Shown: positions 63,701 through 64,000 of the stretch, piece by piece
Layout: each line of letters opens with the position of its first letter
Position numbering within the stretch: position 1 is the first letter of the stretch
DNA from: Archilochus colubris
Lineage: Eukaryota > Chordata > Aves > Apodiformes > Trochilidae
NCBI GenBank assembly: GCA_023079485.1
Contig: CM041084.1
Span: 120,892,467 to 120,956,466, forward strand
Reading direction: 5' to 3'
Length of the DNA: 64,000 nucleotides
Program-made: the position numbers and the translations under genes
The notes under the pieces: model-generated
What the model saw: only the letters and a program-made list of their open reading frames with translations
Told to the model about the DNA's origin: nothing
Databases searched by the model: none

Positions 63701-64000
63701 CAAAAATCCTGTGAGTCTAACTACAGTGTACAGACTGTCATCTGAAGGAATGTACAGATACACCTCTTTAATATAAACTCTTTCCACATCATACACAAGA
63801 TCTACCCCAAATTACATACATTCCATATTTGTCTTTCAGAGTATTAAAACATACTTTTAAATTCAGTTTTATAATAGTCCTTCATTTCCTCTTTTCAATG
63901 ATACAAAAAATATTTCTGCAGTCATTAAAAGCATATCAGAAGGAAGCAAGAATATTATTTCAAGCTAAATCCTGTTGGAGAAAGAAAGAAAAAGTATATC

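Larger units (their letters stand above)
53401..64000. other. Unassigned AT-rich DNA
   Basis: About 10.6 kb with no recognised gene or mobile element. It contains homopolymer runs and short microsatellites: CA repeats near 59020, CTG units near 62280, CT-rich tract near 61876-61910 and ATT units near 63407-63421. The 176-codon frame at 56449-56979 (+) passes through an A7G13 run and has no family motif. No promoter, CpG island or splice-bounded exon could be supported. Confidence 0.5.

Noticed and set aside
1..64000. CRISPR arrays, operons, tRNA or rRNA genes
   Set aside because: None seen; repeat content and base composition indicate a vertebrate nuclear genome, where arrays and operons are not expected.

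Overview
The window is AT-rich, non-coding vertebrate nuclear DNA, almost certainly from a bird. The main evidence is a set of CR1 LINEs whose 3' ends carry the avian-type tail (on the minus strand, ATCACAGAATCATCTGGGTT). One LTR element with intact target-site duplications is also present, along with sparse old sauropsid-type repeats. I find no intact protein-coding gene and no rRNA, tRNA or CRISPR array. Reading frames are short and the sequence is mostly unique, as expected of a gene desert or a very large intron. No alignment or database search could be run, so family assignments are pattern recognition.

Layout. 1-6.9 kb: unique AT-rich DNA with a double E-box and a small tandem repeat near 2.5 kb. 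6.9-7.7 kb: a young 5'-truncated CR1 (+). 9.04-10.36 kb: a complete 1.3-kb non-autonomous LTR element with two ~303-bp LTRs, a primer-binding-site-like start, a polypurine tract and a 6-bp target duplication, but no gag, pol or env. 11.1 kb: an old CR1 scrap. 11.2-23.6 kb: unique DNA with simple repeats and weak SINE-like remnants. 23.65-25.2 kb: a broken reading frame that resembles the gag-like ORF and then the reverse transcriptase of a DIRS-type retroelement. 25.45 kb: a perfect 20-bp palindrome centred on an E-box. 26.0-28.0 kb: an ancient CR1 flanked by a diverged 50-80 bp duplicated segment. 29.3 kb: a young CR1 (-). 30.6-32.2 kb: an old CR1 (+) split by a younger CR1 (-). 34.15-34.9 kb: an unusually open, hydrophobic minus-strand frame of unknown origin. 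43.7-45.7 kb: a younger CR1 (+) with an internal deletion, then an ancient CR1 (+). 49.7 kb: an exon-like minus-strand segment. The remainder, to 64 kb, is unique AT-rich DNA with homopolymers, (AT)n tracts and old repeat scraps.

The genes do not work together as a system here: everything protein-like is retroelement debris or unassigned. The items most worth a second look are the DIRS-like fossil, because DIRS elements are, to my knowledge, rare or unreported in birds, and the compact LTR element with repetitive non-coding interior. I did not find evidence of a new functional system.
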